Shown here: positions 6,783 through 7,885 of the stretch, in pieces
Numbering within the stretch: the first letter of the stretch is position 1
How the letters are laid out: each line of letters starts with the position of its first letter
Assembly: GCA_003232855.1 (NCBI GenBank)
Contig: QIKC01000033.1
Span: 1-7,885 of the forward strand
DNA length: 7,885 nt
From: Verrucomicrobiales bacterium
GTDB taxonomy: Bacteria > Verrucomicrobiota > Verrucomicrobiia > Verrucomicrobiales > DEV007
Direction: 5' to 3'
Made by a program: the position numbers and the translations under genes
Notes under the pieces: model-generated
Told to the model about the DNA's origin: nothing
The model's input: the letters and a program-made list of their open reading frames with translations, nothing else
The model's database searches: none

Positions 6783-7817
6783 TTAGCGACTTCTTTCCTT
6801 GGTCGCCCGGTCGAGCTTGAATCTGGAATTCGGGAGTGATTGGGTTCTGGGCTGGGCTAGTCCGCCGAGCGCGAGCAGCCGCGCGTCGAACCGTTCGATG
6901 CCGATGGCTGCCACCATTTTCGCTTTGAATGCGCTGACGATTTCGGCGCGGCGTGCGGCGAGTAACTTGGTTTCGATCTTTGCGCGAACCCGCGCGAATT
7001 CGCGACTGCCCGCCTCTTTCTTCTCAATCAGCCGGACCAGAAAAACCCCCTCGGGGCGGGCGGTTACCGGGCTCAACTCGCCCGGCGTGGTGAGTTCGCT
7101 GGCGATCACCTGCACGGCAGCGTGGAAGTCGCTCGCCGGGCGCCCCTCCGCGATCCAGTCGAGGTCGCCGCCCTTGTAGCGGCTCGCTCGGTGCTCGGTA
7201 TTGGAAATCGCTAGTTTGCCGAAGCCTTCCGCGATGGGGATCGGCTCGGCAGCCTTGAGCATCTCACTGCGGATCGCCTCCAGCCGTGGGGTGTAGCGGG
7301 CGACCATCGGCTGCTGGCCGTGGGTGTCGAACCACAGCACGGCGGCGCGCACGCTTCCCGGAACCATAAACTCTTCCTCGCGATGATCGGCGTAATAGCG
7401 CTCGACTTCCTCATCGGAGATGGCAACGGCCACGAGCTTCGGCGCCAGTTGGGTTTCGCGCAGGCGACCGATCAGCACGTTCTCGATCTGGATTCGAACG
7501 ATCGGATCATCTTCCAATCCCGCCACCCGTGCCGCCTCGGCGAGGGCGCGGCGTTCGATCAGCCGGTCGAGCATCTCCCGGCGTGATTCAGGAGTGTCTT
7601 CGAGCGGCGTTTTCTTGCTCCACCAGTCGCGAAAGGCCTGCTCGCTGACCGCTTCGCCTTCGACTGTGGCCAGCCCGGAAACGTGCGCTTCGCGCTTCTT
7701 GGTACAACCCACGACAAGCGAAGCCATCACCATCAAAATGGCGTATAGAACGGGGGCGTTCGGGTGTTGCGGGGTGTTCATGGTCGGTTCGGTTTCCAGC
7801 TTGCGCTTCCGGTTCAC
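6783..7817 (-). CDS. Lipoprotein peptidyl-prolyl cis-trans isomerase, parvulin/SurA-PrsA type
   Basis: The product is a membrane-anchored folding factor that speeds cis-trans isomerisation of prolyl bonds in exported proteins. From the GTG at 7817 it has 344 residues: a basic n-region (MNRKRK), a hydrophobic core (VLYAILMVMASLV) and a lipobox VVGC with the lipidated cysteine at residue 38. A helical SurA-N-like region spans about 48-145, and the parvulin (PpiC-type) domain about 150-262, recognisable from RYKGGDLDWIAEGRPASDFHAAV and then LTTPGELSPVTARPEGVFLVRLIEKKEA. A basic helical tail follows. The GTG start is favoured because GAAGG (- strand; 7824-7828) sits 6 nt upstream and because it supplies the positive charge that the ATG start at 7781 lacks; the GTG shares its first base with the upstream stop (TAGTG). 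The overlap and the 15-nt gap to the next gene indicate an operon, so the large downstream protein is a plausible client (inference). Substrate specificity cannot be read from sequence. Confidence 0.88.
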   Translation of the reverse strand: MNRKRKLETEPTMNTPQHPNAPVLYAILMVMASLVVGCTKKREAHVSGLATVEGEAVSEQAFRDWWSKKTPLEDTPESRREMLDRLIERRALAEAARVAGLEDDPIVRIQIENVLIGRLRETQLAPKLVAVAISDEEVERYYADHREEEFMVPGSVRAAVLWFDTHGQQPMVARYTPRLEAIRSEMLKAAEPIPIAEGFGKLAISNTEHRASRYKGGDLDWIAEGRPASDFHAAVQVIASELTTPGELSPVTARPEGVFLVRLIEKKEAGSREFARVRAKIETKLLAARRAEIVSAFKAKMVAAIGIERFDARLLALGGLAQPRTQSLPNSRFKLDRATKERSR

Positions 7818-7885
7818 TAGAAGCCTTCGTGAGAATAGGTTTCGAACTGGAGCTGGACGTCGGTGACGCTATCGACAAATTCATC
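7817..7885 (-). CDS. C-terminal end of an unidentified upstream gene (partial)
   Basis: The - strand stays open from the right edge to a TAG at 7819-7817, giving the last 22 residues DEFVDSVTDVQLQFETYSHEGF. The stop overlaps the GTG start of the isomerase gene by one base (TAGTG), a common arrangement for translationally coupled genes, and codon use is consistent with coding. The piece is too short to name. Alternating polar and hydrophobic residues and a terminal Phe would suit the end of a beta-rich exported protein, but this is only a guess. An alternative frame over the same bases (entered at 7884) runs into the isomerase gene and is a shadow. Confidence 0.55.
   Translation of the reverse strand, partial: DEFVDSVTDVQLQFETYSHEGF

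Noticed and set aside
1..7885. CRISPR array, tRNA, rRNA or insertion sequence
   Set aside because: No regularly spaced repeats, cloverleaf-like sequence, ribosomal RNA motif or transposase frame was seen on either strand.

Overview
The window is a GC-rich stretch of bacterial chromosome. It most resembles Verrucomicrobiota, possibly the Opitutae side of that phylum. This is inferred from a PEP-CTERM protein built on a formylglycine-generating-enzyme-like fold, a very large secreted protein with Asp-rich calcium-binding modules and a C-terminal module typical of the phylum, weak or absent Shine-Dalgarno sequences at several starts, and high GC with long spurious ORFs opposite the real genes. 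No taxonomic marker gene is present, so this placement is tentative.

Left part, + strand (1-2463). A small DUF6172-type protein of unknown function comes first (25-318). A 191-bp gap follows, holding an imperfect 12-bp inverted repeat that resembles a dispersed REP-like palindrome. Next is queA (510-1496), which makes the epoxyqueuosine precursor in tRNA queuosine synthesis. A well-formed sigma-70-like promoter (1506-1534) then precedes a gene for an exported 301-residue protein of unknown function (1558-2463). A hairpin at 2502-2520 separates the two converging halves.

Right part, - strand (7885-2541). Four genes read leftward with almost no spacing, so they are very likely one operon whose promoter lies beyond the right edge. 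In order they are: the last 22 codons of an unidentified gene; a lipoprotein of the parvulin-type peptidyl-prolyl isomerase family; a 1073-residue multidomain exported protein (Sec signal, calcium-binding acidic repeats, LamG-like lectin fold, RTX/type-I-secretion-like module, two Calx-beta domains, C-terminal module); and a 334-residue FGE-like protein with a PEP-CTERM tail.

Working together (inference). The operon looks like a cell-envelope or extracellular-matrix cassette: a membrane-anchored folding catalyst followed by a large, probably calcium-stabilised adhesin-like protein and an exosortase-sorted surface protein. The FGE-like protein contains no cysteine, so it cannot use the known two-cysteine formylglycine chemistry. 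The large protein carries its type-I-secretion-like module in the middle of the chain, although that module normally ends a protein, and it also has a Sec-type signal. These two oddities, and their co-transcription with an isomerase, are the points most worth following up.
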